Below, one piece after another: positions 17,390 through 26,234 of a stretch of DNA of 49,397 bases; the first letter of the stretch is position 1; each line of letters opens with the position of its first letter. The position numbers and the translations under genes are program-made. The DNA is from an uncultured Treponema sp. (GTDB taxonomy: Bacteria; Spirochaetota; Spirochaetia; Treponematales; Treponemataceae). The stretch covers positions 1-49,397 of the forward strand of contig CALINC010000085.1 in assembly GCA_938045195.1 (NCBI GenBank), given 5' to 3'. The notes beneath the pieces are model-generated. The model had not been told where the DNA came from. It made no database searches and saw only the letters and a program-made list of their open reading frames with translations.

Positions 17390-18739
17390 ATGATTACAAC
17401 AAATGAGTTTACCGCTTGGCTTGACGGTTTTATAAATTATGAAAGGAATCTCAATAAGAATATTCAGAATTTAAAAAAGATGGAAAAATTTGCTGCGCAC
17501 TTCGGCAATCCTCAAGAAAAATTTAAATCAATTCATATTGCAGGTTCAAAAGGAAAAGGTTCGGTATCTTCAATGATTGCCTCTATATTGAAAGAAATTT
17601 GTGCAAACACAGCTCTTTATACTTCACCGCATGTAAGCGATTTTAGAGAGCGCATTTCCAAAGCCGGCAGTTTTTTCAGCGATGATGAGTATTCCGAAGT
17701 TTACGAGAAAATTATTTTAGGGTTTAAAGAAATTATTTCAGCCGAACCCGAAATAGACCCGGGCTGGTTTGAGATTGTAACAATGACGGCTTTTTTATTG
17801 TTTGCACTGCAAAACCAAGAATGGGCTGTAATTGAAACGGGTATGGGCGGAAGACTTGATATGACAAATATTTTATTGCCGAAAGTTTGTGTTTTAACTC
17901 CGATAGAACTTGAACATTGCAAATATCTTGGAAATACAATAGAAAAAATAGCCTTTGAAAAAGCCGGAATTATAAAAAGGAATATTCCTGTTTTTTGCTG
18001 TAAACAAGAAACTGCTGCTTTGGAAGTTTTTAAGAAAAAGGCAAATGAAATGTCTGCGCCTTTTTTCTATCTGCCCGAAATAATTAAAGAGCCGGTTGCT
18101 TTTTCCGTTTCAGAAAAAAAATTAAAAATTAAAATTGAATTTAATCAAGATAATAAGATAGGCAAACTTTTTTGCCGTCCGCTACATACGGAATTAAAAT
18201 TACTCGATGAAGTGCAAGCCGAAAATGCGGCACTTGCAGCCTGTACGGTAAAATATTTATTTCAGCAGCTTGATGAAACGATTATAGAAAAAGGTTTATC
18301 CGCTGCTTGGCTCCCTGCCCGATTTGAAATTATTTCAAATACTCCGGCAATAATTATTGACGGAGCGCACACACAAAAAAGTGTGTATCTTTGTATGCAG
18401 ACTTTTTCAAGATTGTTTACAAAAAAAGGAATCTTAATTTTTGCATGTGCCGAAGATAAAGACGCAAAAGCTATGGCAGCTATTTTTAAAAATAAATTTA
18501 AAAAAATAATTATCACTATTCCCGGAGAATCTAAAAAAAGCAATATTGAAAAAAATTATATTGACTTTAAAACGGTATTTTCAAATTACGATATGCAAAC
18601 ACATATTGAAAAAAATACTGATTATACAAGCGTAATACAAAATGCAATTCAAGAATGCCGCACGGAAAATATTCCGCTTTTAATTACCGGCTCGTTTTAT
18701 TTGGCGGCGGAAGCAAAAAAGATATATAACCGTTTTTAA
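17390..18739 (+). CDS. folC: Folylpolyglutamate synthase FolC
   Basis: A 449-residue Mur-ligase-like enzyme that adds glutamates to folates (and in many bacteria to dihydropteroate). The P-loop GSKGKGS is at residues 52-58. ETGMGGRLDMTN, LEHCKYLGNTIEKIAFEKAGI and the C-terminal IIIDGAHTQKS and ITGSFYLAAE motifs are diagnostic. The frame is open from 17345, but the ATG at 17390 is preceded by AGGGAT and gives the usual N terminus. The last 56 bases overlap, tail to tail, the end of a pseudouridine synthase gene on the other strand. A 5-formyltetrahydrofolate cyclo-ligase lies 8 kb away. Confidence 0.92.
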   Translation: MITTNEFTAWLDGFINYERNLNKNIQNLKKMEKFAAHFGNPQEKFKSIHIAGSKGKGSVSSMIASILKEICANTALYTSPHVSDFRERISKAGSFFSDDEYSEVYEKIILGFKEIISAEPEIDPGWFEIVTMTAFLLFALQNQEWAVIETGMGGRLDMTNILLPKVCVLTPIELEHCKYLGNTIEKIAFEKAGIIKRNIPVFCCKQETAALEVFKKKANEMSAPFFYLPEIIKEPVAFSVSEKKLKIKIEFNQDNKIGKLFCRPLHTELKLLDEVQAENAALAACTVKYLFQQLDETIIEKGLSAAWLPARFEIISNTPAIIIDGAHTQKSVYLCMQTFSRLFTKKGILIFACAEDKDAKAMAAIFKNKFKKIIITIPGESKKSNIEKNYIDFKTVFSNYDMQTHIEKNTDYTSVIQNAIQECRTENIPLLITGSFYLAAEAKKIYNRF

Positions 18740-19481
18740 TTGAAATAAAATTATCTGTAGTACATTCATTCAAAAAATTATCGGGAGATGATTTTAATAT
18801 GGGGAAAGAAATTCCGACGGCATACAATTGTAATGGATAGCTATGATTTTGTAATTCTTCATTTTTGCAAGTATAGTTTGGGTTATAAAGACCGTCGCAG
18901 CAGATGGGCAAACCGATTGCCGCCAAATGACTACGTACTTGATGACGGTAGCCTTGCGTAAGCGTACAAGTTATCTCGACATCGTCTCCGCTTTTTTTAA
19001 TATTGACAATATGCGTTTCATATAATTTTCCGTCTTGAGTAAATTTTCTCATTCCTGTAAATGACGGCATTACTTTTTTCCCTTTAGGTCCGAACGGACG
19101 GAAGCGGCTCTTAATTGTGTACGGCAGTATTACAGTATCAATTTTAAAATCATCAATAATTTTTTGAGCGGTTATGTTTTGACAAAAAGCCGTATATGTT
19201 TTTGTAATAAGATTTTTTCTTTGTAAAAAAATAAGTTCATCATAAACGCTTTGTGTTTTTGCAATTAAAACCAAACCGGAAGTCGGCGTATCTAAGCGGT
19301 GGATAAGACCCGCTTCAATTTCTTTTTTGCCGTGTACATTCATACATTCCGGATGAAGCTGTAAAAAATAATGTAAAAGCGTTTCCGTTTCATTTTGTTT
19401 TATAGGAGCTGTCGGAATTCCTCGCGGTTTATAAAGAACTGCAAAGCTCTCATTTTCAAAAATAATTTTTTCGATTAACAT
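18684..19481 (-). CDS. RluA-family pseudouridine synthase (no S4)
   Basis: A 265-residue RNA pseudouridine synthase of the RluA/RluC/RluD superfamily. The catalytic motif HRLDTPTSGL places the nucleophile at Asp64. The C-terminal motif GYRHQVRSHLAAIGLPI is the conserved RNA-contacting segment. There is no S4 domain. The ATG overlaps the end of the upstream S4-containing paralogue by seven bases, so the two are translationally coupled. Its target nucleotide cannot be assigned from sequence. Its 3' end overlaps folC by 56 bases in the opposite orientation, and the encoded tail (FISIKNGYISFLLPPP) looks unconserved. Confidence 0.88.
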   Translation of the reverse strand: MLIEKIIFENESFAVLYKPRGIPTAPIKQNETETLLHYFLQLHPECMNVHGKKEIEAGLIHRLDTPTSGLVLIAKTQSVYDELIFLQRKNLITKTYTAFCQNITAQKIIDDFKIDTVILPYTIKSRFRPFGPKGKKVMPSFTGMRKFTQDGKLYETHIVNIKKSGDDVEITCTLTQGYRHQVRSHLAAIGLPICCDGLYNPNYTCKNEELQNHSYPLQLYAVGISFPILKSSPDNFLNECTTDNFISIKNGYISFLLPPPNKTSR

Positions 19482-20482
19482 AATCCTAACCTGAGAAGTG
19501 CTTGTCTAAAATATTGCGGTAACCGGGCTTTAAATTCTTTTTTTCCGGCTTCAGGGATATTTATAATCAGTTTGTATGAGTGAAGCAATAAGCGGTTTTC
19601 ATTTTTTACGGAAGTTTTTTTGCCGTACACACGGTCACCTAAAACAGGACATCCTATAAATTTGGAATGTACCCGTATTTGATGTGTGCGGCCGGTAAAA
19701 ATTCTAAATACGGCAAACGAATACCGTCCGTTCGTTTTCAGTATTTTATATGAAGAAAGTGCTGTTTTACCGCAAGACAAATCTTCAGATGCTTTAAATT
19801 TTTTTCTATCACCTGAAGAACGGAATACGGAAGTTTTTATTTTACCGGATAATTTTTTAGGACAGCCGTCAAGAATTGCAAGATAATATTTTTTTACCTT
19901 ACGCTTTTTAAATTCCGACTTTAAAAAAAAATCGGTTTGTATATTGCGGGCAGTAATAATTACACCGGAAGTTTCTTTATCGAGTCTATGTACAATTCCC
20001 ATGCGGTGTAAATTTATTTTTGCCTTGCCGTCAAAATTATTTTGTTCTAAATTGTTTAATAATTTTGCAAAGTCATCCGTATATTTTGAATTAAAAAGCC
20101 TGTAGTAGTTAAGACCATTTACAAGCGTGCCGTTCCAATTTCCGCCTGCCGGATGCGTTACAATACCCTGTTTTTTATTTACCGCAATAATATTTTTATC
20201 TTCATAAATTATTGTCAACGGAATATTTTCAGGAACGGCATAAAGCGGTATAGGATTTTCCCAAATCAATTCGATGATGTCTCCGTTATTTACCATTCGC
20301 GATAATTTTGTCTTATGAGAATTTACGAGAAGCGATTTAAGACCTACTTTTAATTGTGAACGCGTGATTCGTTTAATGTGTTCCGCGCAATAAACATCAA
20401 GACGTACCGGCTTACTTAAATTTTCAACATTTAATTTTTGTGAAAACATTTGAGCGGAAAAATTATCATCGGTTATCTGCAT
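19475..20482 (-). CDS. RluD-like pseudouridine synthase with S4 domain
   Basis: A 335-residue RluA-family pseudouridine synthase. An N-terminal S4 RNA-binding domain (about 25-75: RLDVYCAEHIKRITRSQLKV) precedes the catalytic domain. HRLDKETSGVII puts the nucleophile at Asp168, and GRTHQIRVHSKFIGCPVLGD is the C-terminal signature. The open frame extends to a GTG at 20512, but the ATG at 20482 is preferred; it overlaps the upstream gene by 17 bases and has only a weak GAAGAAG upstream. A 23S rRNA role like that of RluD is plausible but not provable here. It pairs with a second synthase gene immediately downstream. Confidence 0.88.
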   Translation of the reverse strand: MQITDDNFSAQMFSQKLNVENLSKPVRLDVYCAEHIKRITRSQLKVGLKSLLVNSHKTKLSRMVNNGDIIELIWENPIPLYAVPENIPLTIIYEDKNIIAVNKKQGIVTHPAGGNWNGTLVNGLNYYRLFNSKYTDDFAKLLNNLEQNNFDGKAKINLHRMGIVHRLDKETSGVIITARNIQTDFFLKSEFKKRKVKKYYLAILDGCPKKLSGKIKTSVFRSSGDRKKFKASEDLSCGKTALSSYKILKTNGRYSFAVFRIFTGRTHQIRVHSKFIGCPVLGDRVYGKKTSVKNENRLLLHSYKLIINIPEAGKKEFKARLPQYFRQALLRLGLC

Positions 20483-20981
20483 TGTTTGCTTCTTCAGTTT
20501 TTTCTTTTTCACCGTCTATAATCGGAATAAGTTGTATCGGCTCATCATTATTTATATTCAGTTTTTGTAATTTCTTTTTGTCTACTTCCCGCTTTATTGC
20601 TCGGTAAGAAAAATCTATTAACGCAATTCCTATGGAAATGCCTACGGCAGCAAAAAAAACTTTTCGCTGTTCGTCTTCACTAAGCGGTTCCGCAATTTCC
20701 GGGTTTTTTACCGGCCATGGTTTATATGCAGGATCGCCCTTATGTTTTATGGAGCGAATAATATCATAGGTCCAAAACGAAAGCAACGAAACAAACGGTA
20801 ATGCACCAAAAGAAATAATTTCAAACCGGCGTAGATCTTTTTGCCAAGTATTAAATTCTTCTATACCGTAGGGGTCGGGAGTGCGGTCAATTTTTTCATC
20901 ATCTGCATGCAAAAGCGATACAGGCATTATCGAAAAAAATAAAACAAAAAAAATTACACAGGCAGTAAATTTATTTTTCAT
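20466..20981 (-). CDS. Conserved-looking membrane protein, unknown
   Basis: A 171-residue protein I do not recognise. It has an N-terminal signal peptide (about 1-26, ending VSLLHADDEK), then a hydrophobic segment near 57-73 (ISFGALPFVSLLSFWTYDII) and another near 110-127 (VFFAAVGISIGIALIDFSY). The C terminus is charged and polar. The topology suggests an inner-membrane or envelope protein with soluble ends. It is embedded in an RNA-modification operon: its ATG overlaps the rsmA stop (ATGA arrangement) and its 3' end overlaps the next gene by 17 bases. Co-expression is clear, but a shared function is not. Confidence 0.7.
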   Translation of the reverse strand: MKNKFTACVIFFVLFFSIMPVSLLHADDEKIDRTPDPYGIEEFNTWQKDLRRFEIISFGALPFVSLLSFWTYDIIRSIKHKGDPAYKPWPVKNPEIAEPLSEDEQRKVFFAAVGISIGIALIDFSYRAIKREVDKKKLQKLNINNDEPIQLIPIIDGEKEKTEEANNADNR

Positions 20982-21865
20982 TTATGTGTCCTATAAGTTT
21001 CAATCGTGCCGGCTAATACTATAAAATCATCGAGTGTAAGTGCTTCCGCACGAAGCGATTCTTTTAAAAAAGTTTTTTGCAAAACTTCATCGGCGGTACA
21101 ATCAAAGCAATTCGAGCTTAACCAGCTTGCTAAATTATTTTTTATCGTCTTCCGTCTGGAAGAAAAAAGAGCTTTTATAATTTTAACAAGCAGGTTAAAA
21201 TTTTCTATGTGCGGTATCTCTTTTTTCTTTGTAAACAAAATTGCGGAAGACTCAATATTAGGCTGCGGCCAAAATGCGGCAGACGGAATTGTTTTAACAA
21301 TTCTTAAATCATAAAATATGCTGCACAAAACCGAAAGCGCCGTATAATTTTTATGTTCGGGTGTTGCGGTCATTCTCATTGCCGCTTCTTTTTGTACTGT
21401 TATTAACATTGTATCAAATATTATTTCTTTTTCAATCAGAGACGAGATAAGCTGCGAAGCGATATTGTACGGAAGATTGCCGAAAAATATTTTAGGTTTA
21501 CCGTTTGCTTCAATTTCAGAACTCCAAGTTTTCTGCACATCGCCTTCTACAAGACAAAAGTTTTTATTGCCGGAAAAAAAAACTTTTAAACAAAAAGAAA
21601 ACCCTTTATCAATTTCAAATGCCGTAAGATTTGCTTTTTTTTCTAAAATCAATTCAGTCATTGCGCCTAATCCTGCTCCTACTTCCCAAACATTTGTTCC
21701 CTCGTTAATTTGAAGCAGCGATATTAACTCATTTCTGATTTTTCTATCCACCATAAAATTCTGTCCGAATTTTTTTTGCATTCCGAAGCCGAAAGAATCC
21801 AAAAAGTTTTTTAGTGAAACGGGAGAATCATAGTCCGGCAATTTTGTCTTACATAGATCATTCAT
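20978..21865 (-). CDS. rsmA: 16S rRNA dimethyladenosine transferase RsmA (KsgA)
   Basis: A 295-residue SAM-dependent methyltransferase that dimethylates two adjacent adenines near the 3' end of 16S rRNA during 30S maturation. KKFGQNFMVD (31-40) is the family entry motif. EVGAGLGAMT (61-70) is the SAM-binding motif I, and NLPYNIAS from residue 130 is the catalytic motif IV. SRRKTIKNNLASWL is the conserved C-terminal region. Length is normal. It starts four bases after the HTH-EIIA gene stop and overlaps the following gene by four bases, so it is the second gene of a five-gene operon. Confidence 0.93.
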   Translation of the reverse strand: MNDLCKTKLPDYDSPVSLKNFLDSFGFGMQKKFGQNFMVDRKIRNELISLLQINEGTNVWEVGAGLGAMTELILEKKANLTAFEIDKGFSFCLKVFFSGNKNFCLVEGDVQKTWSSEIEANGKPKIFFGNLPYNIASQLISSLIEKEIIFDTMLITVQKEAAMRMTATPEHKNYTALSVLCSIFYDLRIVKTIPSAAFWPQPNIESSAILFTKKKEIPHIENFNLLVKIIKALFSSRRKTIKNNLASWLSSNCFDCTADEVLQKTFLKESLRAEALTLDDFIVLAGTIETYRTHK

Positions 21866-21869
21866 AAAA

Positions 21870-22517
21870 TTATTTACAAAGAAGCGAATATATTTCCATT
21901 GTATTTTTGGAATTCAAAATTTCATTTTTCAATTCTTCATCACGTAACTTTATATTAAAATAAGAAATTGTCTGCAAATAATATGCATGCTGATTGTTTG
22001 CAGCGGCAATCATAAATACCAAGCGGACGGGTTTTCCATCTATGGCATCAAAATCCAAAATATCCTTTTGCGAAACTCCCACAGCCATTACCAAATCCGT
22101 AACCGAGGAAAGCCTTACATGCGGAATTGCAATGCCCTTACCGATTGCTGTTGACATCATAGCTTCCCGTTTCAAAATTGCATCCAGTAATTCGTTTGCG
22201 TTCTTCACCTGCGGAGCCAAAGCGAGTATCTCAGCCATTTTTACCAAAACATCATGTTTTGTGGAATAATCTAAAAGAACAACTCTGTCCGGCGATAAGA
22301 ACAATTCCGTAGCTATGTTATGTTTTTGAGGGGCGTTTTTTTTAGATGAAGCAAGCCGTTCATCAACCCAATTCTCAATTTCGCCTTTTTTAAAACGCCA
22401 TACCGTTCCGATTTTTCCGGCAGGAATCTCGCCTTTTTGAGCCCACTCATAAACCGTGCGGTCTGAAACCCGTAAATACCGGGCAACTTCTTCAATAGTT
22501 AAAATTTCATCCGTCAA
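21870..22517 (-). CDS. HTH-EIIA fusion (PtsN-like regulator)
   Basis: A 215-residue protein joining an excisionase/MerR-like helix-turn-helix (LTIEEVARYLRVSDRTVYEW, then RFKKGEIENWV) to a PTS EIIA domain of the fructose/Ntr type. GKGIAIPHVRL places the phosphorylatable His at residue 133. Such a protein could link nitrogen-PTS phosphorylation to DNA binding; this is inference. No PTS permease, HPr or EI gene is in the window. The frame opens at a GTG (22526), but GAGGTG overlaps that codon and lies eight bases before the TTG at 22517, so I place the start there. It heads the operon with rsmA and two pseudouridine synthases. Confidence 0.82.
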   Translation of the reverse strand: MTDEILTIEEVARYLRVSDRTVYEWAQKGEIPAGKIGTVWRFKKGEIENWVDERLASSKKNAPQKHNIATELFLSPDRVVLLDYSTKHDVLVKMAEILALAPQVKNANELLDAILKREAMMSTAIGKGIAIPHVRLSSVTDLVMAVGVSQKDILDFDAIDGKPVRLVFMIAAANNQHAYYLQTISYFNIKLRDEELKNEILNSKNTMEIYSLLCK

Positions 22518-22597
22518 GTATTTCACCTCATAAAAATAGTTCTGTTATTCTGCATTAAATGTAAAAATATGTCAAGATATGTGGAAAAAATCTTTCG

Positions 22598-22650
22598 GCA
22601 AAATAAGCAAGCACAAGATTTTTTCAAAAATCGAGCATTGCTTATTTTGC
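22598..22650 (-). terminator. Long hairpin after the ABC exporter genes
   Basis: A 13-pair perfect outer stem GCAAAATAAGCAA/TTGCTTATTTTGC (22598-22610 with 22638-22650) encloses an inner seven-pair stem GATTTTT/AAAAATC (22617-22632). It lies about 40 bases beyond the ABC stop on the minus strand, so termination is plausible. Part of it is repeated at 7176-7225. Confidence 0.6.
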
Positions 22651-22676
22651 GCACTTTTATAACGAAGTGAAAAAAT
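22651..22676 (+). repeat. AACGAAGTGA-loop hairpin, copy
   Basis: TTTT (22655-22658), loop ATAACGAAGTGA, AAAA (22671-22674). The loop sequence recurs at 47501-47512 with a different stem (GTTC/GAAC) and, slightly altered, near 11551 and 7209. Confidence 0.5.
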
Positions 22677-22690
22677 ATCTTTGGAAAGAA

Positions 22691-24412
22691 TTAATATACC
22701 CACTTTTCCGTCAAACCTGACTTCTCAATCATGCTCCGGTACAAAGCAGACTTTTCCAAGAGGGCAGCATGTTTGCCTTCTGCTTCAATCTTACCGGCAT
22801 TCATAACGATGATTTTGTCTGCGTTTTCTACAGACTTTAAACGATGTGAAATGATGATGACCGTTTTGCCTTTAATCAGACTGTTAAGGCTCTCTTGAAT
22901 GTTCATTTCATTTTCGACATCGAGTGAGGCACTGATTTCATCAAGGATAATAATCGGTGCATCCTTTAAAAATGCACGTGCAATCGAAAGACGCTGCCTC
23001 TCTCCGCCTGAAAGTTTACTGCCGTTTTCGCCGATAACGGTGTTCCAACTTTCAGGCAAGGCTTCGATAAATCCGGTACAGTTTGCAAGACGGGCGGCTT
23101 CTTTTACATCATCATCGCTTGCATTTTTGTTGCCGATTCTGATATTCTCCATAATGGACGTGTTAAAAAGCCCAACATCTTGAAACACAATCGAAATCTT
23201 GTCAAAAAGACTATCGGTGTCTATATGTGCAATATCCTTGCCGTCAATTAAAATCTGTCCCTTGTTATAGTCATAGAGGCGCGAGGCAAGCCGGAGAACG
23301 GTAGTTTTCCCACAGCCGGAAGGACCGACTAATGCAGTAACTTGATTTTGTTCCGCCGTAAACGAAATTCCGTCAATCACTTTTTGCCCGTCATTATATG
23401 AAAACTCAACGTCTTTAAATTCAATACTGTAATTATTCAGTGCCGCAGATTCTCCCGTTTGAATTTCGGTTTCGCGAAGCTCGTTAATGCGCTTAATGCG
23501 AGAATCAATATACATCAGCTCCGCAAGATTCATTTCAATCCCTGCAACGGCATCCACCATGCGGGCGGAAGCAATGATGTAACCTAGCAGATACAAAAGC
23601 GGAGCAGTTCCTGCCAAGTACATTTTCAGACCGAATACTACTGTCAATCCGATTGAAAATTTCAATATCATAATAGCAAAATTAAGCGGAATAGCTTGGT
23701 GCGCTTCAACATGTATATGGAGCCTTTCGGCTTCGTCCACATTCCTGTTTAACTTTGCGGCGACATCGTCGGCACGTCCGTAACTTTTAATTTCCTGCTG
23801 CAGCTCAATCGCTTCCTGAAAAAACTCAGAGCGTTCCCGCTGCTTATGAAAATCCCTCGCCGTTTCACGAAGCTGAATTCTCTTTGAAAGCACAATACAG
23901 ATAAGACTGACTACAATCGGCGTAAACACACATAAGCCCAAAGCAGGATGAGCTGCAATCATCATAATGCCGATAATCATAATATAAATGACAAGTCCGA
24001 TAACCTGAGGAATTGCATGGCTTAACGCATGTTCGATAGTTGCAACATCCATCATAACCGCTTGAGACAAATCCGAAATATCGTGTTTGGAAAAATACGA
24101 CAGCGGCAGAGATTTCAATCTGTCGGCAATTTCCAGTCTAAGTTCCTTACATTCTTTAAACGTCGCCGTATACAACGTGTTGTAATTGATGTAAATGAGA
24201 ATGTACATCACAAGCGCAAGTGCCGCAATGCCGCCGATGTAAAAGACTGCCGGTTTTATCGTACCGTTAAAAAACGATTGCAGAAAAAACATAATTAAAA
24301 ACACCGGCAAAATATAGGCAATATTTGAAAATACCGACCACACTGACGCTTTAATAATTCCATGCACTCCCGATTCGGTTACCCCGAATATTTTTTGTAA
24401 ATTCTTTATCAT
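22691..24412 (-). CDS. ABC exporter subunit B (permease-ATPase)
   Basis: A 573-residue half-transporter with an N-terminal six-helix membrane domain (about 15-300) and a C-terminal ATPase. Walker A is GPSGCGKTT, the signature is LSGGERQRLSIARA, and Walker B is IIILDEISAS followed by the H-loop IISHRL. It pairs with the homologous upstream gene as a probable heterodimer. Such pairs resemble the YbtPQ/IrtAB siderophore-linked group as well as MsbA-like exporters, so the substrate is open. GGAG precedes the ATG. A hand-counted 60-base sample (23281-23340) has 34 G+C, well above samples from flanking housekeeping genes, suggesting transfer. Confidence 0.88.
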   Translation of the reverse strand: MIKNLQKIFGVTESGVHGIIKASVWSVFSNIAYILPVFLIMFFLQSFFNGTIKPAVFYIGGIAALALVMYILIYINYNTLYTATFKECKELRLEIADRLKSLPLSYFSKHDISDLSQAVMMDVATIEHALSHAIPQVIGLVIYIMIIGIMMIAAHPALGLCVFTPIVVSLICIVLSKRIQLRETARDFHKQRERSEFFQEAIELQQEIKSYGRADDVAAKLNRNVDEAERLHIHVEAHQAIPLNFAIMILKFSIGLTVVFGLKMYLAGTAPLLYLLGYIIASARMVDAVAGIEMNLAELMYIDSRIKRINELRETEIQTGESAALNNYSIEFKDVEFSYNDGQKVIDGISFTAEQNQVTALVGPSGCGKTTVLRLASRLYDYNKGQILIDGKDIAHIDTDSLFDKISIVFQDVGLFNTSIMENIRIGNKNASDDDVKEAARLANCTGFIEALPESWNTVIGENGSKLSGGERQRLSIARAFLKDAPIIILDEISASLDVENEMNIQESLNSLIKGKTVIIISHRLKSVENADKIIVMNAGKIEAEGKHAALLEKSALYRSMIEKSGLTEKWVY

Positions 24413-24448
24413 AAGTTATCTCCAATAAAAAATTTTCTACATTGCATT

Positions 24449-24478
24449 GTATAAATTTTGCTGCAGCAAAATTTATAC
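24449..24478. repeat. 30-bp perfect palindrome between ABC genes
   Basis: GTATAAATTTTGCTG (24449-24463) is followed directly by its exact reverse complement (24464-24478), centred on CTGCAG. It covers the stop codon (24473-24475) of the upstream ABC gene. It could be a processing or attenuation hairpin adjusting subunit ratio, or a protein-binding site. Confidence 0.85.
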
Positions 24479-26209
24479 CCGCCATTCATTCGCTTTAGAA
24501 TACAGCTTCTGTAATTTGCTGTATTTTCCGTCTTTTTTCATAAGTTCGGTATCACTACCGCGCTCAACAATATCACCGTTTTCGACTACTAAAATTTCAT
24601 CGACGTTTTTAATTGAGCTTAAACGGTGTGCAATCATAATGACGGTTTTGTTTTTCATCAGATTGGAAAACGCCTGCTGAATTTCGTATTCGTTTTCAGG
24701 GTCGGCAGCGGCGGAAGCTTCATCCAAAATGATGATGTCGGCATTTTTCAAAATGGCACGGGCAATAGCAACCCGCTGAATCTCTCCGCCGGACAAATGC
24801 ACCCCTTTGGAACCGATAAGAGTGTGTTCTTTTTGTTCAAACTTATTCAAAATGTCTTCACAGCGGGCAAGCCGGAGGGCGTGCATTATCTCTTCATTAC
24901 TTGCATTCGGATTACCCATTTTGACATTTTCAAAAATACTAGTCTTAAAGAGTTTTGAGGTTTGAAACACAAATGCTATATTCTTCATCAGAGCATTTTT
25001 AGAATAAGACGTAATATTCTTACCGCCGATTAAAATCTCACCGCCGTTGACTTTGTAAAAACCCGAAATAAGTTTTGCAATTGTCGATTTACCGCCGCCT
25101 GAAGATCCCACCAAGGCATACGTTTTATTAGGCTCAAGGATAAAACTCACGTTTTTTAAAATCATTTCTTCGCCGTAGCCGAATGACACGTTTTTAAATT
25201 CGATACCGAAATGCTCAAAATGCTCTCCGTTGCCGAAGGTTAAATTATCCTTTTCCATATCGGCAAAAAGATCTTCAAGCTTATCGACTACGTTCTTTGC
25301 CTGCATATTATACATACCTACATACATAACCCGCATAAACGAACTGAACAAAACGCCGGCGAAACAGATGTAAAAAATAATCTTTGCAACAATGAGATTA
25401 CCGTCTGCACCGCGGTTCATATAATAAATAGCAACAGGTAGCGTAAACGCTGTAAATAAATTAAACAGCACTTGGAATACAACATAAGGGCGGCGGCAGC
25501 TGAGAGTATATTTATATGCCATATCTGAATAGCCGGTGATCGCTTCATAAAACGCCTTAAAAGACTCGACGGTGCCTTTAAAAATTTTAACCACCTGCAT
25601 ACCGCGCACGTACTCTACAGCTTCTGCATTCATTTTTTCTAAAGCGGTCTGATAACGCTGCATAAACTTTTTATCGCCCATCATAAAATACATTTGAATG
25701 ACACCGATAACCGCCATCAGTGCGAGCAAAATGCCGAGCTTAATATCCACCATAAACACAACGGCAAACATTAAAACAGGAGTAACAAATGCAGCTACAT
25801 TATCCGGAATAAGGTGAGCAACCAGCATATGCGTGTCCTGCGCATTGTCATCGATGAGTTTCCTAATTTTCCCCGAAGCATTTACATCGAAAAATGCAAA
25901 CGATGCATTCATCAAATGCTTAATTGCCTCTTTACGTAAATTAGATTCAAGGCGGAAGCCGAGCAAATGCGAAGCCCACACCGCAAGAAAGCTCACAACT
26001 ATATTCGCTATCAGCAACGACACAATCACCGTTGCATAAAATGAACCGTCTGTAACACTTTTGCTTACCAAAAGGGCATACAAAAACTTCCACAAATACC
26101 AAAATGCTCCCATCTGCAAAAATACCGATGCAGCGGAACAAACCACAGAGATATACGCACAGTGCATTTTCTCCGGCGTATATTTAAATAATCGCTTATA
26201 TGTGTCCAT
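24473..26209 (-). CDS. ABC exporter subunit A (permease-ATPase)
   Basis: A 578-residue half-transporter with six predicted membrane helices and a C-terminal ATPase. Walker A is GSSGGGKST, the signature is LSGGEIQRVAIARA, and Walker B is IIILDEASAAAD followed by IAHRL. Residues around 20-300 form the membrane domain. The frame opens at 26269, but GGAGG seven bases before the ATG at 26209 sets the start. It is the first gene of the pair, with 60 bases to the second, including a 30-bp palindrome. Two inverted repeats lie upstream and may be operators. Together the two proteins look like a heterodimeric exporter or siderophore-type transporter. Confidence 0.88.
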   Translation of the reverse strand: MDTYKRLFKYTPEKMHCAYISVVCSAASVFLQMGAFWYLWKFLYALLVSKSVTDGSFYATVIVSLLIANIVVSFLAVWASHLLGFRLESNLRKEAIKHLMNASFAFFDVNASGKIRKLIDDNAQDTHMLVAHLIPDNVAAFVTPVLMFAVVFMVDIKLGILLALMAVIGVIQMYFMMGDKKFMQRYQTALEKMNAEAVEYVRGMQVVKIFKGTVESFKAFYEAITGYSDMAYKYTLSCRRPYVVFQVLFNLFTAFTLPVAIYYMNRGADGNLIVAKIIFYICFAGVLFSSFMRVMYVGMYNMQAKNVVDKLEDLFADMEKDNLTFGNGEHFEHFGIEFKNVSFGYGEEMILKNVSFILEPNKTYALVGSSGGGKSTIAKLISGFYKVNGGEILIGGKNITSYSKNALMKNIAFVFQTSKLFKTSIFENVKMGNPNASNEEIMHALRLARCEDILNKFEQKEHTLIGSKGVHLSGGEIQRVAIARAILKNADIIILDEASAAADPENEYEIQQAFSNLMKNKTVIMIAHRLSSIKNVDEILVVENGDIVERGSDTELMKKDGKYSKLQKLYSKANEWRV

Positions 26210-26234
26210 AAGACACCTCCTTGTCAGAGGAAGA

